This document shows, one piece after another, positions 16,825 to 27,500 of a stretch of DNA of 64,000 nucleotides (its first letter is position 1; each line of letters opens with the position of its first letter). The DNA is from Agrobacterium arsenijevicii (GTDB lineage Bacteria; Pseudomonadota; Alphaproteobacteria; Rhizobiales; Rhizobiaceae). Location of the stretch: assembly GCA_000949895.1 (NCBI GenBank), contig JWIT01000009.1:62001-126000 (forward strand), in the 5' to 3' direction. Position numbers and translations under genes: made by a program. The notes beneath the pieces were generated by a model. It made no database searches, was not told where the DNA came from, and saw nothing but the letters and a program-made list of their open reading frames with translations.

Positions 16825-17973
16825 CTAGTCGCGGAACCGCAGATTCCGGCGTGTCAGCTGGTCAACGGTGGTGCAGCCCATCAGCTTCATGCCGCGTTCG
16901 ATTTCGATCCGCATCAACTCAAGCGCCCGTTCGACACCGGGTTGTCCGGCGGCGGCGAGGGGGAAGAGGTAATAGCGACCGAGCCCCACGGCCTTCGCGC
17001 CCAGAGACAGGGCTTTGAGGACATGGGTTCCACGCTGTACGCCACCATCCATCATGACGTCGATCCGGTCACCGACCGCATCGACGATCTCGGCCAACTG
17101 GTCGAAGGCGCTGCGTGAGCCATCGAGCTGGCGACCGCCATGATTGGAGAGCACGATGCCGCTGCAACCGATCTCGACGGCGCGTCTGGCGTCTTCCACG
17201 GACATGATGCCCTTCAGGCAAAAAGGTCCGCCCCATTCACGCACCATCTGCGCAACGTCGTCCCACGTCATGGACGGGTCGAGCATTTCGGTGAAATAGC
17301 GGCTGATGGAGAGCGCGCCGCCATCCATTTTGATGTGGCCGTCGAGCTGGGGCAGGCTGAAACGCTCATGCGTGAGGTAATTGATCCCCCAGGCGGGCTT
17401 GATGGCGAATTGCGCGATGCCGGAAAGATTGAGCTTGAACGGAATGGCAAAGCCGGTGCGCTTGTCGCGCTCCCGGTTTCCACCCGTGATGCTGTCCACC
17501 GTCAGCATCATCGTCTGCACGCCCGCAGTCTTGGCACGCGCCATCATATCGCGGTTGAGGCCGCGATCCTTGTGGAAATAGAACTGATAGACCTGCGGGC
17601 CGCCACTGATCCGGCGCGCTTCCTCCAGGCTGGTGGTGCCGAGCGAGGAGACGCCGAACATCGTGCCGTATTTTCCAGCTGCCGCGGCGACTGCCCGCTC
17701 CCCTTGATGGTGGAAGAGACGTTGAAGCGCCGTCGGGGAGCAATAGACCGGCATTGCCAGCTTCTGGCCCATGACGGTGACAGACATGTCCACGTCGGCC
17801 ACGCCGCGCAGCACGTCGGGAACAAGATCGCAATTCTCGAAAGCGGCCGTGTTTCGCCGGTACGTCACCTCGTCGTCGGCAGCGCCGTCGATGTAATTGA
17901 AGATCGGTCCGGGAAGGCGCTGTTTTGCCATTCGGCGAAAATCGTGGAAATTGTAGCAGTCTTTAAGTTGCAT
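16825..17973 (-). CDS. FMN-dependent alpha-hydroxy acid dehydrogenase (L-lactate dehydrogenase, LldD type)
   Basis: A 382-aa TIM-barrel flavoprotein. FNYIDGAADDE near residue 25, the QFYFHKDRG segment, LTVDSITGGNRERDKRTG, and the catalytic SNHGGRQLDG (His base and Arg) followed by the phosphate-binding MMDGGVQRGTHVLKAL identify the FMN_dh family. It oxidises an L-2-hydroxy acid such as L-lactate to the keto acid, usually passing electrons to quinone or cytochrome. GGAG lies upstream of the ATG. No lactate permease or LldR regulator gene is adjacent, so the substrate remains open (lactate, glycolate-like or mandelate-like). Confidence 0.88.
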   Translation of the reverse strand: MQLKDCYNFHDFRRMAKQRLPGPIFNYIDGAADDEVTYRRNTAAFENCDLVPDVLRGVADVDMSVTVMGQKLAMPVYCSPTALQRLFHHQGERAVAAAAGKYGTMFGVSSLGTTSLEEARRISGGPQVYQFYFHKDRGLNRDMMARAKTAGVQTMMLTVDSITGGNRERDKRTGFAIPFKLNLSGIAQFAIKPAWGINYLTHERFSLPQLDGHIKMDGGALSISRYFTEMLDPSMTWDDVAQMVREWGGPFCLKGIMSVEDARRAVEIGCSGIVLSNHGGRQLDGSRSAFDQLAEIVDAVGDRIDVMMDGGVQRGTHVLKALSLGAKAVGLGRYYLFPLAAAGQPGVERALELMRIEIERGMKLMGCTTVDQLTRRNLRFRD

Positions 17974-18059
17974 TTGTTACTCCACCGATCCGCTCTGCAA
18001 GCTTTAAAAGATGAAACCTATCCCGGGAATTTGGCGCCTCATGCGTCCGTCAAGTCGCC

Positions 18060-19682
18060 TCAGCTTCGCAGGCCCGGTGCTTCCTGTCCGGTGCTTTCGA
18101 CATATTCCGTGTATCCGCCGCCAAATTGGTGGATACCGTCAGGCGTCAATTCCAGCACCCGGTTTGAAAGGGCGGCAAGGAAATGGCGGTCGTGCGAAAC
18201 GAACAGCATCGTGCCTTCATATTCCGACAGGGCCTTGATCAGCATTTCCTTGGTGTCGAGGTCGAGATGGTTCGTCGGCTCGTCCAGCACGAGGAAGTTT
18301 GGCGGGTCGAACAGCATGGCGGCCATGACCAGACGGGCTTTTTCACCGCCGGACAAAACGCGGCAGCGTTTTTCCACATCGTCACCGGAAAAACCGAAAC
18401 AGCCGGAAAGGGCGCGCAGCGGCGCTTGGCCCGCTTTCGGAAAACGTTCCTCCAGCCATTCGAGAATGGTGCTGTCACCATCAAGGACATCCATGGCGTG
18501 CTGGGCGAAATAACCGAGCTTGACGCTGGCGCCGAGCGTGACGTTGCCGGAATCCGGCGTGGTCGTACCGGTTACCAGTTTCAGCAAGGTCGATTTTCCC
18601 GCACCGTTGACACCCATGATGCACCAGCGTTCCTTGCGCCGCACCATAAAGTCCAGTTCGCCATAGATCGTGCGGCTGCCATAGGCCTTGTTCACTTTCT
18701 TCAGCGCGACGACATCCTCGCCGGATCTCGGCGCCGGCGCAAATTCGAAAGCGACCGTCTGGCGCCGCTTGGGCGGCTCGACGCGGTCGATTTTTTCGAG
18801 TTTCTTGACGCGGCTCTGCACCTGTGAGGCATGCGAGGCACGCGCCTTGAAGCGCTCGATGAACTTGATTTCCTTGGCGAGCATCGCCTGCTGGCGTTCG
18901 AACTGCGCCTGCTGCTGCTTTTCGTTCTGCGCACGCTGCTGTTCGTAAAAGCCGTAGTCGCCGGAATAGGTGGTGAGGTTGCCAGCGTCAATTTCGATGA
19001 TCTTGGTAACGATGCGGTTCATGAATTCGCGGTCGTGCGAGGTCATCAAAAGCGCGCCGTCGTAGTTCTTCAGAAAATCCTCAAGCCAGATCAGGCTTTC
19101 GAGATCGAGATGGTTCGACGGTTCGTCAAGCAGCATCACGTCCGGGCGCATCAAAAGAATGCGGGCGAGCGCCACGCGCATTTTCCAGCCGCCGGAAAGT
19201 TTGGCGACATCGCCGTCCATCATTTCCTGGCTGAAGCTCAACCCGTCCAGAACCTCGCGCGCGCGGCCCTCCAGCGCATAGCCGTCCAGTTCTTCATACC
19301 GCGCCTGCACTTCGCCATAACGCTCGATGATGGCGTCCATTTCGTCCATCCGGTCGGGATCGGACATGGCGGCTTCCAGCTGCCTGAGTTCGGCTGCCAC
19401 TTCGCTGACCGGGCCGGCGCCTTCCATGACTTCGGCCACGGCGGAGCGGCCCGACATTTCACCGACATCCTGATTGAAGTAACCGACCGTCATGCCCTTT
19501 TCGACGACGACCTGTCCCTCATCGGGTTGCTCCTCGCCGGTCATCATCCGGAACAGCGTGGTCTTGCCAGAGCCGTTCGGGCCGACAAGGCCGATCTTCT
19601 CGCCGCGATTGAGCGCTGCGGAGGCCTCGATGTAAAGAATGCGGTGACTGTTCGACTTGCTGATATTTTCAATACGGATCAT
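18060..19682 (-). CDS. ABC-F family ATP-binding protein
   Basis: The start at 19682 begins MIRIENISKSNSH; longer frames upstream lack homology-like sequence. The 540-aa soluble protein has two NBDs without membrane segments. Walker A motifs are GPNGSGKTT (34-42) and GVNGAGKST (about 356), signatures LSGGWKMRVALARIL and LSGGEKARLVMAAML, and Walker B sites are MLLDEPSNHLDLESL and LVLDEPTNHLDLDT. A charged linker rich in Gln/Arg (NEKQQQAQFERQQ) lies between them. This is the ABC-F layout of ribosome-associated factors that act at the tRNA exit site, not a transporter. The exact subgroup (Uup, YbiT, EttA) cannot be set with confidence. Confidence 0.92.
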   Translation of the reverse strand: MIRIENISKSNSHRILYIEASAALNRGEKIGLVGPNGSGKTTLFRMMTGEEQPDEGQVVVEKGMTVGYFNQDVGEMSGRSAVAEVMEGAGPVSEVAAELRQLEAAMSDPDRMDEMDAIIERYGEVQARYEELDGYALEGRAREVLDGLSFSQEMMDGDVAKLSGGWKMRVALARILLMRPDVMLLDEPSNHLDLESLIWLEDFLKNYDGALLMTSHDREFMNRIVTKIIEIDAGNLTTYSGDYGFYEQQRAQNEKQQQAQFERQQAMLAKEIKFIERFKARASHASQVQSRVKKLEKIDRVEPPKRRQTVAFEFAPAPRSGEDVVALKKVNKAYGSRTIYGELDFMVRRKERWCIMGVNGAGKSTLLKLVTGTTTPDSGNVTLGASVKLGYFAQHAMDVLDGDSTILEWLEERFPKAGQAPLRALSGCFGFSGDDVEKRCRVLSGGEKARLVMAAMLFDPPNFLVLDEPTNHLDLDTKEMLIKALSEYEGTMLFVSHDRHFLAALSNRVLELTPDGIHQFGGGYTEYVESTGQEAPGLRS

Positions 19683-19842
19683 GACGGGGCCTGTGAATGG
19701 GAGCGCCCTCCTATGCCACGGGTCGCCGCCGCTGTCACCTGCCGCGCACGCCTTGCCAGCCATGCAACCCGGCAAGGTTGCTCTGGAAACATAGCGCCCC
19801 GGACGCGAGGCTGTTTTCGTGGCGCGCTCGCTTAATTTTCCG

Positions 19843-21081
19843 TCAGTTGGTCAGCGTCGCTATGGTGCCAGCAGCCTTGCGGGCGATTTCGCCGAAGGCG
19901 GTGACGAGCTGCTGCCTGTTTTCGGCGGTGTAGTAATTATCAGGGCTATATGCGCAATGTTGCAACAGCAACTTGCCTTTTTCGGGAGCCATGAAGGCCA
20001 CAGTGAAAATCTTGATGCCGTCGTTCTTGGCGGCGTCGCAAGTATCGCGCACAGTCTTGTCGATGCTGAAATTCCAGGAGGCGCTATTCCCCGTCATCTC
20101 GCCGTCCGTCATGAGAACGATGTAGCGCTCGAAGGATTCACTTTTATTTTCCCTATGCTTTTGTGCTTCGTTCGGATTGGCCTTTTTTAACGCGGTATAA
20201 GCCGCGTTCAGGCCACTGGTCGCGTCCGTACCACCGGATGGAAATTCGGGGATTTGTTTGTCGACATAGCTGACAACACTGTTGGTTCCCCAGTTGATGG
20301 TCTGAGACGGATAGCTCTCATGGGTGTAGACAGAGGCACCTGTTCGAACAAGTTCAGAACCGCCGTTGGCGGTATAGGTGGGGTCGGCCTTGTTCAAAAT
20401 CGTGACGAGGAAGCTGACTGCTGTTTTTAATGATGCAGCCTTGTTGACGTAGCAGGGCGATGTTTGTTTGAGATTGGGATATTTGCTCCAATTATCGGAC
20501 GTATAGTTCTGGCACGACGTTTTTTGGGCGTCGACCGTATCCGTCTTGAAGGACATCGAACCAGAGCGGTCAAGCACCAGATACATGGAGATCGGCGCAC
20601 CCTTGTTGACGGTGCTCACTGCGGTGCCAGTCGCTGCAATGTCGATTGTTTTAACCCCGAAAAACCCCAGCAGTGGATTAAGCTGCATCTGATAATGGAT
20701 CGTGGTCTTGATGGTGTAGGTCTTGCCGCGTGCATTGTCCGCGACACCAATATTGACCGGGGAGTTCTTCTCGAGTTCCTTCTTCTCTTCCTCGGTCAGG
20801 GTCTTTTCCATCTGGCTGGCTATGAAGGCCTTGGCGATTTCCTTGATCTGTTCGTCGGTCAGGTCGCCCTCTTTCAAACGGGCCTCGGTCGCCGCCGCAA
20901 GGGCCGCCGAATCCGCCGTATTCTGCAGGTCCGCTTTCACCTGCATCACATTCGCCAGTTCCATGCCGGCTCCGGCAACGCCCAGTAGCACCGGCAGCAA
21001 TATTGCCGTCATCATGCCGAAATTGCCACTCGTATCGGCAAGGAAACGGCGCTTCATTTTTTGATGTGCGGAGGGGATCAT
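19843..21081 (-). CDS. TadE/TadG-like pilus-associated protein with von Willebrand A domain
   Basis: A 412-aa protein whose N terminus (FLADTSGNFGMMTAIL plus a hydrophobic segment to about residue 45) is the TadG-type Flp/Tad N-terminal anchor. It is followed by KADLQNTADSAALAAA, also characteristic. The C-terminal part (about 165-405) is a vWA domain with MIDAS DRSGSMS and the later MTDGEMTG. Such proteins are exported and membrane-tethered. No other tad genes are visible nearby, so this is an orphan copy. The ATG at 21081 or the one at 21057 could be the start; neither has a strong ribosome site. The upstream 21082-21247 region is AT-rich and probably holds its promoter. Confidence 0.82.
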   Translation of the reverse strand: MIPSAHQKMKRRFLADTSGNFGMMTAILLPVLLGVAGAGMELANVMQVKADLQNTADSAALAAATEARLKEGDLTDEQIKEIAKAFIASQMEKTLTEEEKKELEKNSPVNIGVADNARGKTYTIKTTIHYQMQLNPLLGFFGVKTIDIAATGTAVSTVNKGAPISMYLVLDRSGSMSFKTDTVDAQKTSCQNYTSDNWSKYPNLKQTSPCYVNKAASLKTAVSFLVTILNKADPTYTANGGSELVRTGASVYTHESYPSQTINWGTNSVVSYVDKQIPEFPSGGTDATSGLNAAYTALKKANPNEAQKHRENKSESFERYIVLMTDGEMTGNSASWNFSIDKTVRDTCDAAKNDGIKIFTVAFMAPEKGKLLLQHCAYSPDNYYTAENRQQLVTAFGEIARKAAGTIATLTN

Positions 21082-21247
21082 AACGGGCTCACGATTAGAA
21101 TATTCGATTGAGCGCAGGAAACCTGTAAACGATGTAAAATCCGCTAATGCAAACGGTTAAATTTTATACGCTGTTCAAATTGATGCAGTTTTTCAAGTAT
21201 TTTAAAGAACTAATTTGAGTATGATCAGAATAACACACAGTGTGTCA

Positions 21248-22126
21248 TTACTGGACGGGAATGACGTCGACGGCCTGTTTTATCTGCTGGTTGCCGTAGC
21301 TCTTTAATACCCCGATCACTGGTGCGACATCGGAGTAATCCCGGCCATAACCGACGACGATGTGATCGCTTCCCGCCACGATGTCATTGGTGGGGTCGAG
21401 TTCCAGATAACCCTCCGCCTCGCCGCACCAGATGCGGACCCAGGCGTGCATTGCATCGGCACCCTCCAGGCGCTCCTTGCCCGGTGGGGGGATGGTGCGC
21501 AGGAAGCCGCTGACATAACCGGCGGGAATGCCGAGGCTGCGCAGCGCCATGATCATGATATGCGAGAAATCCTGGCATACACCGCGTTTCAGCTTGAAGG
21601 CTTCCGATGGCGTCGTATCCACGGTCGTTGCTTCGCCATCATAGGTGAAGTCCGTGTGGATACGTTTGCACATCGAGAGCGCGATTTCGCGAATGGTCAT
21701 TCCGGGCTTCAGCAATTCCCGCGCATAGGCGGATATCGCCGCATCCATCCCCAGTCTCGGGCTGGTGCCGATGAAATGGTGCGGGGACTGGAAGTCGATC
21801 GACCAGACCTCGGCAAGCTCCTGCGGAAGGCGTGAAAGCTCGGGTGAAAAATCGGCCGTCAGCGCAGGCGCCTCCACCATCACGCGCGCCTGCATGCGGA
21901 TATCCAGCTTCTCGTGCGGCGCGCGCACATGCACGGATGTGGCCGATTGATGAAAGAAATCCTCGAAGACTGCGCGTTCTTCCGGCACGGGCGAAACGTC
22001 GATAGTACCGGCGATGAACCGCTGCCGACCCGGGATTGATAGCGGCAGCACGCGGATGATGTGACGTGCGCCGTGGGCCGGCGTGTCGTAGGTGTAACCC
22101 ATATGCAGGGAAAGATCATAAAGCAT
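21248..22126 (-). CDS. Transglutaminase-like protein
   Basis: The start at 22126 (MLYDLSLHMGY) lies 4 nt after the upstream gene's stop. The 292-aa protein has a bacterial transglutaminase N-terminal beta domain (about 1-100) and a papain-like core. The core has Cys in LKRGVCQDFSHIMIMALR, His in DAMHAWVRIW and Asp in LELDPTND, a complete catalytic triad. There is no signal peptide. It is the third gene of a compact cluster with an ATP-grasp/alpha-E protein and a larger transglutaminase-DUF2126 protein. Members of this family may be proteases or amide-forming or amide-cleaving enzymes; the substrate is unknown. Confidence 0.9.
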   Translation of the reverse strand: MLYDLSLHMGYTYDTPAHGARHIIRVLPLSIPGRQRFIAGTIDVSPVPEERAVFEDFFHQSATSVHVRAPHEKLDIRMQARVMVEAPALTADFSPELSRLPQELAEVWSIDFQSPHHFIGTSPRLGMDAAISAYARELLKPGMTIREIALSMCKRIHTDFTYDGEATTVDTTPSEAFKLKRGVCQDFSHIMIMALRSLGIPAGYVSGFLRTIPPPGKERLEGADAMHAWVRIWCGEAEGYLELDPTNDIVAGSDHIVVGYGRDYSDVAPVIGVLKSYGNQQIKQAVDVIPVQ

Positions 22127-22130
22127 CGGG

Positions 22131-24536
22131 TTATCCGAGATAGGTCTGGGCCAGAACATCGGAGAGATGTTCCATGTCCGTTTCGAGCTGGCGATAGATT
22201 GCGCCGTTCATGTTTTCCGGCGTCATGACGGCAAGGCCGGAATGCAGCCGCATCGCCTCCCGGTAAAAGGGTGACATCTGGCCGTTCATAAAGGCGTTTG
22301 GAAGTTGCTCCACCTCGGTGCGGATTTCGTTCAACTGAAACAGGATCGACCGTGGATTGAGTGGGTCAAGCGCCAGAAGATCGGTGACGGTCAGCCCCGC
22401 CGTGCTGACATTGTAGCGGCGGCGATGGGTCATGACGCTGTCGCCGATTTCCAGCAGCATGTCATAGGATCCGTCCGGCGCGTCCGGTCCGGTCATATGG
22501 CCGAGAAGCCGCGTCATGTGCAGGCCACGCTCAAGATAACGGCCGATCGACAGGAAACGCCAGCCGGTGAACCGGTACATGTTTTCATGCACGAGGCCGG
22601 CAAAGCCCGCAAGCTTGCGCAGAAGGATCGTCATGGCATGGGTTGCGTCGTCACCGGGCGCCACCTTTGCGTGGAAGCGGCGGGCGGTCTTGGCAAGGTC
22701 ATTCAGCGCTAGCCATCCATCTGGTGAAAAACGGTCACGGATGTTGCTGGCGGAATAAAGCGCGCTGTTGATGTTGTTCAGCAGGCTTTCCGGCACGGCA
22801 TCGTTCATCTCCACATCAAGCGCTTCGAGATAACGCGTCACATGCGCAAGCAGGGGCTGGCGTGGGTCGGCGGATTCGGCATAACGCCCGTGCCAGGCGC
22901 GCAAAATGCGCAATGCGCCTTCCGAGCGTTCGATATAACGGCCGAGCCAGAAAAGGTTGTCTGCGGCACGGCTCGGCAGGCTGCCCGGCATGTTGCGGGT
23001 GAAGCTTTCTTCCGCCGGCAAAAGCGTGGTGCGTTCCACCGGTTTGTCGCTGACGATCCAGACATCCGCAGCACTGCCGCCCGATTGCATGGCGATGGCA
23101 GACACATCGTTGCTGCTGCCGATCCGTGCAAAGCCGCCGGGCATGATTTGCCAACCGTCCTGGGTGCGGGCGGCAAAAACACGAAGGCTCATCGGGCGCG
23201 GCACGAGTTTGTTGTCGATATAAGCAGGCGTGGTGGAGAGTGTTACCACCTCCTGACCCACCAGCCTGTGGCCGTCGGAGGCGAGCCAGTCGCTGATCGA
23301 TTCCTTGGCCGTTTCGCGCAGGGACGACCCCAGTACCGATTGGCCGTTATCCTCGAAGAACGGGAGACGGGAATAGGCGGGGCCGATGACCATGCCTTCG
23401 ATATTGCTCGCCACATGGCGTCGTTCGGATTCCTGCCCGCACCACCAGGTCGCGATCGACGGCAGCTTCAGATCTTCGCCGAGCAGGTGGCGACAGACGC
23501 GCGGCATGAAGGAAAGTAGAGCCCGCGTCTCGAGAATGCCGGTGCCGAGCGCGTTGACGATGGTCAATGCTTCATTGCGCAGGGCCTGCACCATGCCGGG
23601 CGTGCCGATGTGGGATTGCTGGTTCAGTTCCAGCGGGTCGGAATAGGAGGCATCGAGGCGCCGCCAGAGCACACCGATCGGCTTCAGCCCTGCTACGGTT
23701 CTCACCATCACGCGGCCATTGACGACGGTCAGATCCTCGCCCTCAAGCAGCATGAAGCCGAGATAGCGGGCGATATAGGCGTGTTCGAAATAGGTTTCGT
23801 TGGCGGGGCCGGGCGTCAGAACGGCGATACGGTCGTCAGGGTGCTTTCTGTGCGACTGTAACGTATCGCGGAAAGCGCCGAAGAACGAGGCGAGACGGTG
23901 AACATGTGTTTCCGCATAGATGTCGGAAAGCGCGCGCGTGGTCGCCACCCGGTTTTCCAGGGCGAAACCCGCGCCGGAAGGCGCCTGCGTCCTGTCTGCC
24001 AGCACCCACCAGTTTCCATCCGGTCCGCGCCCGATCTCGAAGGAGCAGAAATGCAGATAATGGCCGCTTGCCGGTTTTACGCCGACCATCGGCCGCAGAT
24101 ATTCCGGATTGGAGGCGATTAGTGCCGGCGGCACGTAACCTTCCTTCACCAGCCGGTTTTCGCCGTAAAAATCGGCGACCATGGCCTCCAGAAGATTGGC
24201 GCGCTGCTTCAGCCCCTCGGAAAGAACGGCCCATTCCTTGTCGTCGATCAGGACAGGAATATGGGAGATCGGCCAGTTTCTTTCGCTGCTGCCCTTGCTG
24301 TAATCGCGGTAGAACACGCCCGCATCGCGCAGATAGCGGTCGGTACGGGCAAAACGTTCATGCAGTTCGCGTTCAGACATGCGCGACAGGGCACCGAGCA
24401 GGGTTTTCCAGACCGGTCTGACCTTGCCATTGGTGTCGAGCATCTCGTCGGCCACACCGGGCAAGGTGGAATAATCAAGCCCGCGCGGTGGCGCGCTCGT
24501 TTCCGTCTTGCGTTCCGTTGCCGGGGCTTTGGACAA
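22131..24536 (-). CDS. Circularly permuted ATP-grasp protein fused to an alpha-E domain (COG2308-COG2307 type)
   Basis: This 801-aa protein starts at TTG 24536, with GGAG six bases upstream, one base after the preceding stop. Residues about 85-470 are a type 2 circularly permuted ATP-grasp domain (FYGENRLVKEGYVPPALI, VLTPGPANETYFEHAYIARYLG, GTGILETRALLSFMP). Residues about 495-795 are the helical alpha-E domain (NLFWLGRYIERSEGALRILR, FLSIGRYLERGLHMTRLL). ATP-grasp proteins of this class are predicted peptide ligases that join an acid and an amine. With two transglutaminase-like neighbours the cluster is predicted to make and trim a peptide or peptide tag. No member's substrate is evident from this sequence. 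Confidence 0.92.
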   Translation of the reverse strand: MSKAPATERKTETSAPPRGLDYSTLPGVADEMLDTNGKVRPVWKTLLGALSRMSERELHERFARTDRYLRDAGVFYRDYSKGSSERNWPISHIPVLIDDKEWAVLSEGLKQRANLLEAMVADFYGENRLVKEGYVPPALIASNPEYLRPMVGVKPASGHYLHFCSFEIGRGPDGNWWVLADRTQAPSGAGFALENRVATTRALSDIYAETHVHRLASFFGAFRDTLQSHRKHPDDRIAVLTPGPANETYFEHAYIARYLGFMLLEGEDLTVVNGRVMVRTVAGLKPIGVLWRRLDASYSDPLELNQQSHIGTPGMVQALRNEALTIVNALGTGILETRALLSFMPRVCRHLLGEDLKLPSIATWWCGQESERRHVASNIEGMVIGPAYSRLPFFEDNGQSVLGSSLRETAKESISDWLASDGHRLVGQEVVTLSTTPAYIDNKLVPRPMSLRVFAARTQDGWQIMPGGFARIGSSNDVSAIAMQSGGSAADVWIVSDKPVERTTLLPAEESFTRNMPGSLPSRAADNLFWLGRYIERSEGALRILRAWHGRYAESADPRQPLLAHVTRYLEALDVEMNDAVPESLLNNINSALYSASNIRDRFSPDGWLALNDLAKTARRFHAKVAPGDDATHAMTILLRKLAGFAGLVHENMYRFTGWRFLSIGRYLERGLHMTRLLGHMTGPDAPDGSYDMLLEIGDSVMTHRRRYNVSTAGLTVTDLLALDPLNPRSILFQLNEIRTEVEQLPNAFMNGQMSPFYREAMRLHSGLAVMTPENMNGAIYRQLETDMEHLSDVLAQTYLG

Positions 24537-24537
24537 T

Positions 24538-27500
24538 TTACACTCCGTATGGCCGGCGCAGATCGAGCGTCAGCGGAAATTCTGGCGACACGGTTTCCGC
24601 CATCAACGGATATTGCCCGGCCGTATGTCCCCATGGTTCGAAACGGGCGAGGCGACGTGCCTCGGCCTCGTTGCCGTTGACGGGAAATGTCTCGTAATTG
24701 CGCCCGCCCGGATGAGCAACATGGTAGATGCATCCGCCGATCGATCGTCCCGACCATGTATCATAAATGTCAAAGGTCAAGGGCGAATTGACCGGCAGCA
24801 TTGGATGCAGGCCAGACGAGGGTTGCCATGCCTTAAAGCGGACGCCGGCAACCGCGACGCTGCGGTTCTCCGTCGCGGTCAGCGGCACCGCGCGTCCGTT
24901 GCAGGCCACGGTATAACGGGCAGGGTTGGAGGTTTCGAGGCGCACCTGCAGGCGCTCGACGGAGCTGTCGACATAACGCACGGTTCCACCGATTGCGCCC
25001 TGTTCACCCATCACGTTCCACGGTTCCAGAGCCTGACGCAATTCCAGCTTCGCGCCCTCGTACTCCACCTCGCCAAAGAAGGGGAAACGGAATTCCTGCT
25101 GGGCGGTGAACCATTCCGGCTTCAGGTCGAAGCCGTTTTCCCTGAGGTCACCGAGCACGTCCATAAAGTCGGCCCAGATGTAATGCGGCAGCATGAAACG
25201 GTCGGCGAGCGCCGTGCCCCAGCGCACGAATTTGCCGGCGGTGGGGTTTTTCCAGAACCGGGCGATGAGGGCGCGCACCAGCAATTGCTGAGCCAGCGAC
25301 ATGCGGGCATTCGGCGGCATTTCGAAGCCGCGGAATTCAACAAGGCCGAGGCGACCGGTCGGTCCGTCCGGCGAAAACAGTTTGTCGATGCAGATTTCGG
25401 CCCGGTGGGTGTTACCAGTGACGTCGGTCAGGAGGTTGCGGAACAGGCGGTCGACCAGCCATGGCAATGGTGGCACACCCTCGCCGGGGGTGGGGACCTG
25501 CGCGAGTGCGATTTCCAGCTCATAGAGACTGTCGTGGCGGGCTTCGTCGATACGGGGCGCCTGACTTGTCGGACCGATGAACAGGCCGGAGAACAGGTAG
25601 GAGAGCGACGGATGCCGCTGCCAGTGCAAGACAAGGCTTTTCAGAAGATCGGGCCGACGCAGGAAGGGGCTGTCATTGGGGTTGGCACCGCCCACCACCA
25701 CATGGTTGCCGCCGCCGGTGCCGGTATGGCGGCCATCGATCATGAATTTGTCGGCGCCAAGACGCGTCTGTCGCGCTTCTTCATAAACAGCCGTGGTGAT
25801 ATCGACGCAATCCTTCCAGCTTGCGGCCGGGTGGATGTTGACCTCGATGACGCCGGGATCGGGCGCGACGCGGATGACGTTGATGCGCTCGTCATGCGGC
25901 GGGGCATAACCTTCGATATGGACGGGTAGCCCGAGATCGGTCGCTGCCGCTTCCGCCGCCGCGACCAGTTCGAGATAGTCCTCGATGCGTTCGACCGGCG
26001 GCATGAAGACGCAAAGCCGGCCGTCGCGTGGTTCCACTGACATCGCGGTGCGCACCGCACCGCCGATTTCTCCAAGCGTCTGCTCGATGCGTTCCTGGCC
26101 GGAAGCTTCATCGGCATGGAAAGAGGCTTCCGGCATGGTGCGTCCGGAAGGCTTGAATATGTCGGGAAGTGGCCCTCGTGGGATCGAAGGGTCAGCCTCG
26201 TGAATATAGGGATAGGCGGATGGCGGCACATGCGGCAGGGTGCCGAGCGGCAGGCGGTAACCCACCGGACTGTCACCCGGTACGAGAAAAATCTTGCCGC
26301 GCCGTGTCTTCCATTTCTCGCTGACCCAGCGTTTGCCGTCGGCCTTGGCGTTCCAAGCCTGCACCGGAAGAATATACCCCGTCGGCGTCGTCAGGCCACG
26401 TTCGAAGACGCGGGCGATACGGTTTCGCTCCTCGGGGTCCTTCAGCTTCGAGTTGGAAGGATCGACATTGTCGGGAAGGCTGCCCTCCTTGATGATCCAT
26501 TCGGCCGGATCCTCATAGGCCGGAAGCACCAGATCCGGCTCCACGCCGAGATGGGTGGCGATACCGTTCAGCAGTTTTTGTGCGTCGCCAGCCGCAACGC
26601 TGGTATTTGCGCCTTCTTCGGCGATCAGCGCCGGGTTCTGCCAGATCGGCCGACCGTCCTTTCGCCAGTAGAGCGAAAAGGTCCAGCGCGGCAGGCTTTC
26701 GCCCGGATACCATTTCCCCTGCCCGTAGTGTAAAAAGCCGCCGGGCGCGAAACGTTCACGCAGGCGGCGGATCAACACGTCCGCCTTTTCGCGTTTCGTC
26801 GGCCCAACCGCGCCGGTGTTCCACTCGTCGGATTCAAAATCGTCGATGGAAACGAAGGTCGGCTCGCCGCCCATGGTCAACCGGACGTCATGGGTATTCA
26901 GAACCTGATCGACCTTTTCACCGAGTGTGTTGAGATTCTCCCAGCTCTCATCGGAAAAGGGTTTGGTGATGCGCGGCGTTTCGGCAACACGCCGGACCTG
27001 CATGTCGAAAGCGAATTCCGTATTGGCCTCGCCGAAGTAACCGCCGGAAATCGGTGCGGCATTGCGGAAATGCGGCGTTGCCGCCAGCGGAATATGGCTC
27101 TCGCCGGTCATAAGCCCCGAAGTGGGGTCGAGACCGATCCAGCCAGCGCCCGGCATATAGACTTCGGCCCAGGCGTGCAGATCGGTGAAATCCACCTCTG
27201 TACCGGAAGGACCGTCCAGTGCCTTGAGATCGGGCGTCAACTGGATGAGGTATCCCGACACGAAACGTGCAGCAAGGCCGAGATGTCTCAAGATCTGCAC
27301 GAACAGCCAGCTGCTGTCACGGCACGAGCCTTTGCCAGAAGCCAGCGTTTCTTCCGGGGTCTGCACCCCCGGCTCCATGCGGATAACGTAACCGATTTCC
27401 TGCTGCAGACGGGCATTGAGGCCAACGACCATATCGACCGTTGGCTGTCCGGGTGTGTGGTCGACGGTGGCCATGAAGGCGGAAAGCAGGGGGCCGGTCG

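Noticed and set aside
24508-25929. A 473-aa open frame on the + strand
   Set aside because: It lies wholly antisense to the DUF2126 gene, has a biased His/Gly/Asp-rich composition and no family motif; such frames are common opposite GC-rich genes.
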